A stretch of 64,000 nt of DNA from Hyphomonadaceae bacterium (lineage in GTDB: Bacteria > Pseudomonadota > Alphaproteobacteria > Caulobacterales > Hyphomonadaceae), in assembly GCA_022844345.1 (NCBI GenBank), contig JALHLU010000010.1, forward strand, positions 56,341 to 120,340, in the 5' to 3' direction. Positions 7,086 through 15,326 of this stretch are shown here, one piece after another. The notes below the pieces were generated by a model. That model was not told the origin of the DNA. It did not search any database and saw only the letters and a program-made list of their open reading frames with translations. Within the stretch, counting starts at the first letter, position 1, and every line of letters begins with the position of its first letter. The translations under genes were made by a program, and so were the position numbers.

Positions 7086-10000
7086 TCAATCATGTGCCGC
7101 AGCGACCGTCGCCGAGAGCTCGGCCTGAGGCGAAGCCTTATCCTTAATGACTATGTAGATTGCCGGGATGACCAGCACGGTCAGCAGTGTCGAAGACGCC
7201 AGGCCAAACAGCAGAGAAATTGCCAGCCCCTGGAAGATGGGGTCGGACAGGATAACCGCCGCGCCGATCATGGCGGCGAGCGCCGTGAGCAGGATTGGCT
7301 TGAAGCGGATAGCGCCCGCTTCCAGCAGGATATCGCGCAGTGGCCGGGTGTCGTCCTTGGCATGCCGAATGAAGTCGACCAGCAGGATAGAGTTGCGGAC
7401 GATGATGCCCGCGAGCGCGATGAAGCCAATCATTGATGTGGCTGTGAACGGCGCATTGAACAGGATGTGTCCGATAACGATGCCGATCAGCGTTAACGGG
7501 ATAGGGGTCAAGATAACCAGCGGCAGCTTGAACGATTTGAACTGCGCAACCACGAGAATGTAGATGCCGAAGATGGCGACGGCAAAGGCGGCGCCCATGT
7601 CGCGGAAGGTGACATAGGTGATTTCCCACTCGCCGTCCCACAGCAGCGTGGCATGCGTCTCGTCCTCGGGCTGTCCATAGAGGCTGATGGCCGGCTTAGG
7701 CAGATCGCCCCAGTCGTGGGCGTCGAGCGCGGCTTGCACATCCAGCATGCCGTAAATCGGCGCTTCGTATTCGCCAGCAAGATCGGCCATCACCATCTCA
7801 GCTGCGCGGCCATCGCGCCGGAAGATGGGATAACTCCCGAGTTCATCGCTGACCTGCACCAGCTCTCCCATCTCGATGAGCCGCGAGCCATCGGCAGCCT
7901 GAGCGACCGGCATGGCCGCGAGGCCCTTGGACCACGTACGCGCAGACTGTGGGAGACGCACGGCGATCTCGATCGGGTTGCGCCCCTCGCCGCGATGCGA
8001 ATAGCCGATTGCCTGCCCATTGAGCGTAACGCCAATGGAGTTCAGTACATCGCTTTCGGCCACGCCGAAAAAGTCCATCTGGGCGCGATCGGGCGTCAGG
8101 CGCAGGCGCGGACGCTGCTGGCCAAAACCATCATCAGTATCGACGATGTAGGGCACGCTGTCAAAAATCTTGCGAACCTCGGTGGCGACTGCCCGGCGTG
8201 TTTCGGCGTCCGGCCCGTAGATTTCCGCGAGCAGCGTGGCGATGACGGGCGGCCCCGGCGGAACCTCCACCACTTTCACAGACGTGCCTTCCGGCAGCTC
8301 GAGCGCCTTCAGGCGTTCCCGCATGTCGAGCGCGATCTCATGGCTGGAACGTTTGCGCTTGTCCTTTGCGGCGAGCGTAACCTGAAGGTCACCCATCTCA
8401 GGCTTGTTGCGCAAATAGTAGTGGCGGACGAGGCCGTTGAAGTTGAAGGGCGATGACGTCCCGGCGCAAGCATCCGAAGCAACAACCTCGGGCAGCCCGC
8501 TGACAATGCCGGCGGCGTCAATAAGTACACGCTCCGTTGCCTCGAGCGTCGCCCCCTCGGGAAGATCAACCACGACCTGGAGTTCTGATTTGTTGTCGAA
8601 CGGCAGGAGCTTCACCCGCACCGTCTTGGTGGCGAACAATGCGCCAGCCGCAACGGTGGCAACGCCAACTACAAGGAGGAAGATAAGCGCCGATTTGCGG
8701 GAGGCGATTATCGGGCTCGCAACCTTGCGATAGAGCCGGCCCAACCTGCCCTCGTCATGGTGCGCACTCCCGCCTTCGCCATCGACCAGCGCCTTGCGGG
8801 CGAAGCGCACCATCAGCCACGGCGCAAGCACCATGGCCACGAAGAAGGAGAACAGCATGGCCGCCGAGGCGTTTGCCGGGATCGGCGCCATATACGGGCC
8901 CATGAGGCCGGAAACGAACATCATCGGCAGAAGGGCGGCAATGACGGTAAGCGTCGCAACGATCGTGGGGTTGCCCACTTCAGCGACGGCTTCAATGGCG
9001 GCCTGATAGCGCGAGCGGCCGTCCTTCATCGCCCTGTGGCGCGCGATATTTTCAATCACAACGATGGCGTCGTCGACCAGGATACCGATGGAAAAGATAA
9101 GAGCGAACAAGCTGACGCGATTGATGGTGTAGCCCATCAGGTTCGAAGCAAACAGCGTCAGAAGGATCGTGGTTGGGATGACGAAAGCCGTGACGATGGC
9201 CTCGCGCACGCCGATCGCAAAGGCAATCAAAGCAACGATGCTGATCGTAGCGAGCGCAAGGTGAAACAGGAGCTCGTTGGCCTTCTCGTTGGCCGTTTCC
9301 CCATAGTTGCGCGAGATATTTGCCTTCACGCCTTCAGGAATCAGCGTGCCTTCGAGTTCGTGCAGCTTGTGCTCGATCGCCTGGGAGACAACGACGGCGT
9401 TGGCCCCATCTCGCTTGGCGATCGCAAGACTGACAGCGGGAGCCATGCGGACAGCGTCATCTTCATGGCTGAAACGCCAAACGCGAGATTGATCCTCGCG
9501 CGCGCCGAGTGAAACATCGGCCACATCGCGCAGATATACCGTGCGGCCGTCGGCGGCGCGTACCGACAGCAACTGTAGTTCTGCAACTGTATCGATCGTG
9601 CTGCCAACAGCAACGGACTGGACGGCATCGACACTCCGCAGATCGCCTGCCGGGAACGATGCGTTTGCGCCGCCCACCGAGTCGATCAACGCGTTCAGCG
9701 GCACGCCATAAAGCGCCATACGCCCGGGATCGGGCGAGATGCGTATCTCCTGTGGTCGACCGCCGACGATGAAGGAGAGGCCGACGTCCTTCACTTTGGA
9801 AAGCTCGGACTGCAGCTCGTCGGCGACAAGATAAAGCGACTGGTCGCTCCAGCGGTCCGCTGCAGCGGCTTCGGGCGACAGCGTTATGACGACGATCGGA
9901 ACGTCGCTGATGCCGCGGCCAACTATCAGCGGCTCAGGGATGCCGGTCGGAATCTTGTCGTAGTTCGCCCGGATGCGCTCATGAATGCGCAGGATGGCGT

Positions 10001-10322
10001 CGTCGCGATCCGTACCGACATTGAAGCGGGCCGTGACAAGAACGCTGTCGTCCTGCGTCTGGCTGTAGACGTGTTCGACTTCATCAATGCCCTTGACGAT
10101 GGTTTCGAGCGGTTTGGTAATCAGCTCGGCTGCATCCACGGCCTTCAGGCCGTCGGCTCGCACCATGATGTCGACCATGGGCACGCTGATCTGCGGCTCT
10201 TCCTCACGCGGGATCGAGAACAACGCAAGCAGGCCAAGCGCGATAGCGGTGAGCAGGAAGAGCGGCGTCAGCGGCGAGCGAATGCTCGCCTCGGTCAGCC
10301 GGCCCGATATGCCGAGTTTCAC
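7086..10322 (-). CDS. RND efflux permease
   Basis: 1078-residue inner-membrane pump of the resistance-nodulation-division superfamily (HAE1-like). It shows the N-terminal helix with a following IPREEEPQISVP, the large periplasmic porter domains, the TM4 region GILVDDAIVVIEN, and a second membrane block ending near IYIVIKDK. The substrate cannot be read from the sequence. Its start overlaps the stop of the adaptor gene by 4 bases. The adaptor in turn follows a rhodanese and a BigR/SqrR-like repressor, so the pump appears to belong to a persulfide-responsive operon. No outer-membrane TolC-type gene is present in the window. Confidence 0.93.
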   Translation of the reverse strand: MKLGISGRLTEASIRSPLTPLFLLTAIALGLLALFSIPREEEPQISVPMVDIMVRADGLKAVDAAELITKPLETIVKGIDEVEHVYSQTQDDSVLVTARFNVGTDRDDAILRIHERIRANYDKIPTGIPEPLIVGRGISDVPIVVITLSPEAAAADRWSDQSLYLVADELQSELSKVKDVGLSFIVGGRPQEIRISPDPGRMALYGVPLNALIDSVGGANASFPAGDLRSVDAVQSVAVGSTIDTVAELQLLSVRAADGRTVYLRDVADVSLGAREDQSRVWRFSHEDDAVRMAPAVSLAIAKRDGANAVVVSQAIEHKLHELEGTLIPEGVKANISRNYGETANEKANELLFHLALATISIVALIAFAIGVREAIVTAFVIPTTILLTLFASNLMGYTINRVSLFALIFSIGILVDDAIVVIENIARHRAMKDGRSRYQAAIEAVAEVGNPTIVATLTVIAALLPMMFVSGLMGPYMAPIPANASAAMLFSFFVAMVLAPWLMVRFARKALVDGEGGSAHHDEGRLGRLYRKVASPIIASRKSALIFLLVVGVATVAAGALFATKTVRVKLLPFDNKSELQVVVDLPEGATLEATERVLIDAAGIVSGLPEVVASDACAGTSSPFNFNGLVRHYYLRNKPEMGDLQVTLAAKDKRKRSSHEIALDMRERLKALELPEGTSVKVVEVPPGPPVIATLLAEIYGPDAETRRAVATEVRKIFDSVPYIVDTDDGFGQQRPRLRLTPDRAQMDFFGVAESDVLNSIGVTLNGQAIGYSHRGEGRNPIEIAVRLPQSARTWSKGLAAMPVAQAADGSRLIEMGELVQVSDELGSYPIFRRDGRAAEMVMADLAGEYEAPIYGMLDVQAALDAHDWGDLPKPAISLYGQPEDETHATLLWDGEWEITYVTFRDMGAAFAVAIFGIYILVVAQFKSFKLPLVILTPIPLTLIGIVIGHILFNAPFTATSMIGFIALAGIIVRNSILLVDFIRHAKDDTRPLRDILLEAGAIRFKPILLTALAAMIGAAVILSDPIFQGLAISLLFGLASSTLLTVLVIPAIYIVIKDKASPQAELSATVAAAHD

Positions 10323-11368
10323 GATGCGCGCTCCACCGGCAGGATTTCATCCCCCGGACGCAGCCCGGAGAGGATCTCGACGCCGTCAGCAATATCATCC
10401 AGCGGCACGGCGGCGCCGCGCTGGACCGGCACCTCAATAGTAGCCCCGCCCTTGCGGCGCAGGCGGACATAGTCGGCGCCATAACGTGTATCGATGTAAG
10501 CGGCCGGGATCACGATGGCGGCGCGCTCACCCGCCGGAGCGAGAACGCGTACCCGCCCGCCAACCAGCCGACGATCAATGGAGGCTGCATCAAGATCAGC
10601 CATGACGCGGCCGGCGGTGACAGCGGGATAGACCTGACGGATGACTGCGACGCGCAGTTCCTCGCTGTCATCAGATAGAAAGCGTATCTCCTGCCCCTGC
10701 TGCAGGTTGGCCGCTTCGGATTCGGGAAGCTCGATGCGCAGGACAGGCGCGCCGGTAGTGATCTGGGCGACGACCTCGCCGGCCATCACCACGGACCCAC
10801 GCGGGACCGGCAGACGTGTGACCTCGCCCGCGGAAGGCGCGACGACCTGGCCCTGATTGTTAAGCGCGCGAGCGGCAGCTGCCTGGGCGCGCGCCGCGTT
10901 GAGCTGTGCAGTTGCTGCTTTGGCGCCGGAGCGAGCCTGATCGATGGCGGCCTGTGAAATGGCCCCGCCCGAGAACAAGCGTTCCGAGCGCTGGAGGTCC
11001 TGCTGGGCTTTTTCGTCGGCGGCTTCGGCCGCCTTGACGCCGGCAGCTGCTGCATCCGCTTCCAGCGAAATACGGTCGTCGTCGATGACGGCGACAACCT
11101 GACCGGCGCGGACGGTATCGCCCTCCTTCACAGTGATCTGGGCGATGCGGCCGCTGATGCGCGCACGCGCGTCGCCCACATCCCGGTTGGTCAACACCGC
11201 AGACACCATCCGGTAATCCGGCACGATACGCTCGCGGACGGTGAGCGTAGCCTGCTCAGAAACGGCTTCAACTTTGGCCGTTGCGGTCTCGGCGCCCCCG
11301 CACGCCGACGCCGCCAGCCCGGCTGCGAGAACCAACAGTCCAACACTCTTGCTTATGACCTGGGCCAT
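10319..11368 (-). CDS. RND periplasmic adaptor lipoprotein
   Basis: 349-residue membrane-fusion protein that links the RND permease to an outer-membrane channel. The N-terminus is a lipoprotein signal with lipobox ASAC, Cys23. The lipoyl-like half (RISGRIAQITVKEGDTV), an alpha-helical hairpin rich in Ala/Gln (about 115-185) and the beta-barrel region follow in family order. It starts 6 bases after the rhodanese gene ends and overlaps the permease by 4 bases, so all are one transcription unit. Confidence 0.92.
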   Translation of the reverse strand: MAQVISKSVGLLVLAAGLAASACGGAETATAKVEAVSEQATLTVRERIVPDYRMVSAVLTNRDVGDARARISGRIAQITVKEGDTVRAGQVVAVIDDDRISLEADAAAAGVKAAEAADEKAQQDLQRSERLFSGGAISQAAIDQARSGAKAATAQLNAARAQAAAARALNNQGQVVAPSAGEVTRLPVPRGSVVMAGEVVAQITTGAPVLRIELPESEAANLQQGQEIRFLSDDSEELRVAVIRQVYPAVTAGRVMADLDAASIDRRLVGGRVRVLAPAGERAAIVIPAAYIDTRYGADYVRLRRKGGATIEVPVQRGAAVPLDDIADGVEILSGLRPGDEILPVERAS

Positions 11369-11374
11369 AGGTTT

Positions 11375-11737
11375 CTATCCTTGGTCGCGAATGACGCCGG
11401 TGGACGGGTCGGTCGAGATGACGGGAAGGCCGGCGGCCTTCCAGGCCATGATGCCGCCGCCCATGTGGCTTCTAACCTTCACGCCCGCGGCAAGCGCCTT
11501 GTTAAAGGCCATCTCCGAGCGTTTGCCCGAGCCGCATTGGAGGACAACCTGCTTGCCGACCTCGTCCGGCAAGCCGGCGGGATCAAACGTCGACAGTGGA
11601 TAGAGCAGCGCGCCATGAATGCGCTCAATAGCATATTCGTTGGGTTCCCTGACATCGATCAGGATGACCTCGCCGCGCACCATCGCATCATGGATGGCGC
11701 GCGGGGGTTCAGTGGGAACTTTCCTGGATCTGAACAT
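11375..11737 (-). CDS. Single-domain rhodanese
   Basis: 120-residue sulfurtransferase domain. The active-site loop is QCGSGKRS with the catalytic cysteine at residue 68; EPNEYAIERIHGALLYPL and the GGGIMAWKAAGLP tail are typical. It has no signal peptide, so it is cytoplasmic. The start at 11737 is chosen because GAGGAG sits 7 bases upstream; a TTG at 11752 would overlap the repressor stop codon. Rhodaneses next to SQR usually take sulfane sulfur from the enzyme and pass it to thiols. It lies between the BigR/SqrR-like repressor and the RND pump genes. Confidence 0.88.
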   Translation of the reverse strand: MFRSRKVPTEPPRAIHDAMVRGEVILIDVREPNEYAIERIHGALLYPLSTFDPAGLPDEVGKQVVLQCGSGKRSEMAFNKALAAGVKVRSHMGGGIMAWKAAGLPVISTDPSTGVIRDQG

Positions 11738-11748
11738 CAACGAACTCC

Positions 11749-12072
11749 TCAATTAGCCGCAACGTCAGCGGGGATGGCACAGAAATGCGCGGCAAGCGTT
11801 TCAGCTATGGCGCGAGCAACGCCACTAGTCAGGCGATAGTGGACAGACTGTCCTTGCCGGCGCGCTTCCACCACCCGCTGACGACGCAGGACCGCGAGAT
11901 GCTGCGAGACCAGAGCCGGCTGGAGCGCAAGGTCGCCCGCCAGGCCGCCAACACTTTGATCTCCCTCAATGAGGCAACAGACGATCATGAGACGGTGCGG
12001 GTTCGCCAGCGTTCGCAACAGGTCGCCCGCCTCCCCCGCTCTTGTTGCCATATCCGACGCTTGTATTTGCAT
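11749..12072 (-). CDS. BigR/SqrR-like ArsR-family persulfide-sensing repressor
   Basis: 107-residue winged-helix repressor. It follows the BigR/SqrR pattern: RLMIVCCLIEGDQSVGGL matches the BigR region holding its first redox cysteine, and HFC near the C-terminus holds the second. The cysteines (C32 and C98) are 66 residues apart, as in BigR. Family members form a tetrasulfide or disulfide link with persulfides and leave the DNA. It is the first gene of an operon with a rhodanese and an RND pump, and is divergent from sqr. A perfect 7-bp inverted repeat lies in the shared promoter region. The start could also be ATG 12051 (100 residues); neither has a clear ribosome site. Much longer reading frames around it are the antisense of sqr. 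Confidence 0.87.
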   Translation of the reverse strand: MQIQASDMATRAGEAGDLLRTLANPHRLMIVCCLIEGDQSVGGLAGDLALQPALVSQHLAVLRRQRVVEARRQGQSVHYRLTSGVARAIAETLAAHFCAIPADVAAN

Positions 12073-12074
12073 AC

Positions 12075-12108
12075 TTGCGCATATGCGTGTGTTCGCATAT
12101 ATTGTCAA
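12075..12108. promoter_or_regulatory. Divergent promoter with BigR/SqrR-type operator
   Basis: On the plus strand, TTGCGC (12075-12080), a 17-base spacer and TATATT (12098-12103) form a plausible promoter for sqr. On the minus strand, TTGACA (12108-12103), 17 bases and CATATG (12085-12080) form one for the repressor operon. The perfect inverted repeat ATATGCG-N6-CGCATAT (12081-12100) fills the spacer of the first and overlaps the -10 of the second. A weaker arm pair, GCATA and TATGC, lies just to its left. One bound repressor could silence both sides. Confidence 0.7.
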
Positions 12109-12138
12109 TGCCGGAAGAAGACAGACTGGGAGGAAATC

Positions 12139-13410
12139 ATGGCTCATATCGTCGTGCTTGGCGCAGGCCTGGGGGGCGTCATCGCCGCCTACGAAATCCG
12201 TGACCAGCTTCGCAAAAATGATGAAATCACAGTCGTTTCGAAGACGCCGACCTATCAGTTCGTGCCGTCGAACCCATGGGTCGCTGTAAGCTGGCGCAAG
12301 CGCAAGGACATCGAGGTGGACCTGCCGCCGGTGATGAAACGAAAGGGTATCAACTTCGTGGCGATGGGCGCGAAGCAGGTCGTGCCAACCGAGAACCGGA
12401 TTGAGCTCGAGAGCGGCGAATCGATTGCCTATGACTACCTCGTGATCGCGACAGGGCCGGACCTCGCTTTCGACGAGATCCCCGGCTTCGGGCCGCAGGG
12501 CTTCACCCAGTCGATCTGCCAGGTGGACCATGCCGAGAGCGCGGCTGTGGCTTTCGAGGCATTCTGCGACAACCCGGGCCCGATCGTGGTTGGCGCCGTC
12601 CAGGGCGCATCCTGCTTCGGCCCCGCTTATGAGTTTGCGATGATCCTCGATACGGAGCTTCGCAAGCGGAAGATCCGCGACAAGGTCCCAATGACGTTCG
12701 TTACGTCTGAACCCTATGTCGGCCATCTCGGTCTTGATGGCGTCGGCGACACCAAGGGACTGCTCGAAAGCGAGATGCGCAACCGCCACATGAAGTGGAT
12801 CACCAATGCGCGCGTGGCAAAGGTGGAAGCTGGCATGATGCATGTCGAGGAGGTGGGCGACGATGGCGCCGTGAAGGGCACGCACGCCCTGCCCTTCGGC
12901 TTCTCCATGATGCTGCCTGCGTTCCGGGGCGTATCCGCCATCCGGGGCGTGGAAGGCCTGGTGAACCCGCGTGGTTTCGTGCTGATCGACAAGCACCAGC
13001 GCAATCCGAAGTTCCAGAACATCTTCAGCATTGGCGTCACCGTGGCCATCCCGCCCATGGGCAAGACGCCGGTGCCGGTGGGCGTGCCCAAGACCGGCTT
13101 CATGATCGAATCCATGGTGACGGCGACAGCCCACAATATCGGCGCGCTGCTGCGCGGCGAGGAGCCGACGTCTGAAGCAACGTGGAACGCCGTATGCCTC
13201 GCAGACTTCGGCGATGGCGGCGTCGCCTTCGTGGCGCAGCCTCAGATTCCGCCGCGCAATGTCAACTGGTCCGCCAAGGGCGGTTGGGTCCACCTCGCAA
13301 AGGCGGGATTCGAATCCTACTTCCTGGGCAAGATCAGGAAGGGCCAGAGCGAGCCATTCTACGAAAAGCTGCTGATGGACACGCTCGGCATTCACAAGCT
13401 GAAAGGATGA
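12139..13410 (+). CDS. sqr: Sulfide:quinone oxidoreductase
   Basis: 423-residue FAD enzyme that oxidises sulfide to sulfane sulfur and passes electrons to quinone at the membrane. GAGLGG near the N-terminus is the dinucleotide-binding motif and LVIATGP is the second flavin motif. Three cysteines fall at 127 (QSIC), 159 (GASC) and 353 (NAVC), matching the three catalytic cysteines described for the Rhodobacter enzyme. The start at 12139 follows a strong GGGAGGA site. Reading further upstream would run through the operator. Thioredoxin 2 follows 4 bases later, then a DUF2892 protein. Probably repressed by the divergent BigR/SqrR-like protein. Confidence 0.93.
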   Translation: MAHIVVLGAGLGGVIAAYEIRDQLRKNDEITVVSKTPTYQFVPSNPWVAVSWRKRKDIEVDLPPVMKRKGINFVAMGAKQVVPTENRIELESGESIAYDYLVIATGPDLAFDEIPGFGPQGFTQSICQVDHAESAAVAFEAFCDNPGPIVVGAVQGASCFGPAYEFAMILDTELRKRKIRDKVPMTFVTSEPYVGHLGLDGVGDTKGLLESEMRNRHMKWITNARVAKVEAGMMHVEEVGDDGAVKGTHALPFGFSMMLPAFRGVSAIRGVEGLVNPRGFVLIDKHQRNPKFQNIFSIGVTVAIPPMGKTPVPVGVPKTGFMIESMVTATAHNIGALLRGEEPTSEATWNAVCLADFGDGGVAFVAQPQIPPRNVNWSAKGGWVHLAKAGFESYFLGKIRKGQSEPFYEKLLMDTLGIHKLKG

Positions 13411-13414
13411 CGTG

Positions 13415-13888
13415 ATGAACGCCGCCGCTGTACACCAAACGATCTGCACCGGTTGCGGGACAGTGAACCGCGTGCCGGAAGACAAGCCGGCACACACAGC
13501 GAAGTGCGGCCGTTGCGCCGCCTCGCTTGGCCTGGATGTTCCAGCGGAACTGGACGACGCGATGCTGGCCAGGCTTCTGGAGAAGACCTCCGGTCTGGTT
13601 CTGCTCGATGTGTGGGCGCCCTGGTGCGGCCCGTGCCGCGCAATGGCGCCGCAGTTCGCAACAGCCGCCAAAGCTCTGGCTGGCGAAGCGCGGCTGGCAA
13701 AGCTGAATGCCGATCACAGCCAGATGATGCACCAGCTGGGCGTTGCGGGCATACCCGCGCTGATCCTGTTCCGCGATGGACGCATCATCGACCGCAAAGC
13801 TGGCCTGATGTCTGCTGATGCGCTGGCCCAATGGGTGCGCGAACACGCGCGCTCGACAACATCCCCGAAGTTCGGCCCCAATATCTGA
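13415..13888 (+). CDS. trxC: Thioredoxin 2 (TrxC-like)
   Basis: 157-residue thioredoxin with an N-terminal zinc ribbon, C11-x2-C14 and C31-x2-C34, then the thioredoxin fold with active site WCGPC (C71, C74) and the cis-proline region GIPALILF. This layout is that of TrxC. A GTG at 13412 directly before the ATG could also serve. In the SQR operon it most likely reduces protein or low-molecular persulfides to release or pass on sulfur, which is an inference from context. Confidence 0.92.
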   Translation: MNAAAVHQTICTGCGTVNRVPEDKPAHTAKCGRCAASLGLDVPAELDDAMLARLLEKTSGLVLLDVWAPWCGPCRAMAPQFATAAKALAGEARLAKLNADHSQMMHQLGVAGIPALILFRDGRIIDRKAGLMSADALAQWVREHARSTTSPKFGPNI

Positions 13889-13899
13889 AGGAGCACTCC

Positions 13900-14103
13900 A
13901 TGACACTCGACCGCGCCGTACTTGCCTTTGCAGGGCTTGTCGTCCTCGCCGGGATCGCCCTGTCGATGACTGTCCATCCCTTGTGGATCTGGCTGTCCGC
14001 CTTTGCCGGCGCAAACATGCTGCAGGCGGCCTTCACTGGCTTCTGCCCGGCGGCGATGATCTTCAAGAAGCTGGGCGTTCAGCCGGGAACAGCATTCCGG
14101 TAA
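13900..14103 (+). CDS. DUF2892 (YgaP-like) small membrane protein
   Basis: 67 residues with two hydrophobic helices (about 8-24 and 27-46) and GFCPAAMIFKKLG at the C-terminal side. This matches the membrane domain fused to rhodanese in YgaP and often found alone in sulfur operons. The single cysteine precedes a proline at the membrane face. It begins 11 bases after trxC, with a GAAGGAG ribosome site, so it is the last gene of the sqr operon. Its biochemical role is not established. Confidence 0.82.
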   Translation: MTLDRAVLAFAGLVVLAGIALSMTVHPLWIWLSAFAGANMLQAAFTGFCPAAMIFKKLGVQPGTAFR

Positions 14104-14113
14104 GCCACGGCCG

Positions 14114-14485
14114 CTAGTGACTGGGCCCGCCATAGAGCTCGCACAGCACACCGATCAGGCGTTCGGCGATGGGGTCTGACAGGCGGTAGTAGATCGTCTG
14201 CGCCTCGCGCCGGGTGGCGACCAGCCCCTCGGCACGCATCTTCGCGAGATGCTGCGACAACGCTGATTGCGTGAGGTTTACATACTCTCCGAGCTGGGAA
14301 ACTGACATCTCCCCGCCGCTGAGCCTGCAAAGCACCGTGAGGCGCTGATCGTTGGCCAGAAGCTTCAACAGCTGGGCAGCCTCGGCCGCACGCGGCTCCA
14401 GCTTCCTAACGGCGGGAGTGGAAGATGGCGCGGGCTTGCGTCGGGCTGCGGGCACAAAGTTCTCCGAGACTGATGGAATCCTCAT
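14114..14485 (-). CDS. Second SqrR-like ArsR-family regulator
   Basis: 123 residues as read from ATG 14485. Winged-helix ArsR domain: QRLTVLC, SALSQHLAKMR recognition helix, and TIYYRL wing. It keeps two cysteines, C53 and C115, in the helices used by BigR/SqrR for persulfide sensing, but they are 62 rather than 66 residues apart. A TTAG-N6-CTAA palindrome abuts the ATG, which has no ribosome site. A GTG at 14455 (VPAARRKP) has GGAG 6 bases upstream and may be the true start. It converges on the sqr operon; its likely other target is the TauE exporter gene, which has the same palindrome. Confidence 0.83.
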   Translation of the reverse strand: MRIPSVSENFVPAARRKPAPSSTPAVRKLEPRAAEAAQLLKLLANDQRLTVLCRLSGGEMSVSQLGEYVNLTQSALSQHLAKMRAEGLVATRREAQTIYYRLSDPIAERLIGVLCELYGGPSH

Positions 14486-14499
14486 TTAGCAACGTCTAA
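14486..14499. promoter_or_regulatory. TTAG-N6-CTAA operator before second SqrR-like gene
   Basis: TTAG CAACGT CTAA lies immediately before the annotated ATG of the regulator. The same arms with the same spacing recur before the TauE-type gene at 15327-15340. Its position suggests autoregulation, and also that translation may start downstream at the GTG at 14455. Confidence 0.55.
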
Positions 14500-14520
14500 T
14501 CAACACGCAAGCCACATCGC

Positions 14521-15294
14521 TCAGCCCGGGTTCAGCGCGCGCCAGCCGACATAGACCGCCACAATCAGCACGAAAACCGCAAACAGCCGCTGAAGCAGCG
14601 CCCGCCTGTCCGCAAGCTTTCGGCTGGCCCATACGCCGGCGGCTCCGCCAACCAGCCCGCCCGCCAGCATCCAGCCGGCAATGCCCCAATCAACCAGACC
14701 AGAGAGCGCATAGTTTGCAGCAGTCGTGGCGCCGAATAGGGCGACAGCCAGCAATGAGGAGCCCACTGCGTTCAACATTGGCATGCCGGCTCCGAGGATC
14801 AGCCCCGGAACAATCAGAAAGCCCCCGCCTATGCCGAAAAAGCCCGAAGCCATGCCGACGGCGAGGCCAATGGGGATCAAACGGGCGGCTATTCGGGGCG
14901 TAAGGTGAACCTCAGCGTCGCCATCGTCTCGGCGCGGAAAGAACATCGAGGCGCCGACAATAACCATCGCGATAGCGAAGAGCATTGTGAGCGGCTGAGG
15001 ATCGATCAACTTTCCGATGGTGGACCCGATGGCGGCCCCGGCAATGCCCGAGAGCGCGAAGGTGATCGCGCATGGCCAGCGGACGGAGCCGCGGCGGGCA
15101 TGACCTACGAGATTGGCCGCCGCATTCAGCGAGACGCCAACTGCGCTGGTGCCGATCGCGATATGCGCGTTTGGAACACCCACAAAATAGAGAAGCAGCG
15201 GAACCGCAAGAACCGAGCCGCCGCCACCCAGCAGTCCAAGCAGGAAGCCGACACCGGAGCCCGAGATCGTCGCCGTGACCACCTGCCAGTCCAA
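14521..15294 (-). CDS. TauE/SafE-family sulfur-anion exporter
   Basis: 257-residue inner-membrane protein with the duplicated four-helix layout of TauE/SafE: GLLGGGGSVLAVPLLL in the first half and GFFGIGGGFLIVPGLI in the second. Family members move sulfite, sulfoacetate or related anions. Given the adjacent SQR and SqrR-like genes, export of sulfite or thiosulfate is the best guess. No ATG is available; TTG at 15294 has GGGAG 7 bases upstream, while TTG 15315 and GTG 15282 are alternatives. The TTAG-N6-CTAA operator is 33 bases upstream. It ends 35 bases before the second SqrR-like regulator begins on the same strand. Confidence 0.87.
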   Translation of the reverse strand: MDWQVVTATISGSGVGFLLGLLGGGGSVLAVPLLLYFVGVPNAHIAIGTSAVGVSLNAAANLVGHARRGSVRWPCAITFALSGIAGAAIGSTIGKLIDPQPLTMLFAIAMVIVGASMFFPRRDDGDAEVHLTPRIAARLIPIGLAVGMASGFFGIGGGFLIVPGLILGAGMPMLNAVGSSLLAVALFGATTAANYALSGLVDWGIAGWMLAGGLVGGAAGVWASRKLADRRALLQRLFAVFVLIVAVYVGWRALNPG

Positions 15295-15326
15295 CTGCCG
15301 ACTCCCGCAGCACAAAGCATGCCGAA

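Noticed and set aside
7653..8456. Plus-strand open frame of 267 codons
   Set aside because: Antisense of the RND permease; no independent coding evidence.
11749..13671. Minus-strand open frame of 640 codons across the sqr-trxC locus
   Set aside because: Only its last 107 codons match a protein (the BigR/SqrR-like repressor); the rest is the antisense of sqr and trxC, whose motifs are intact.
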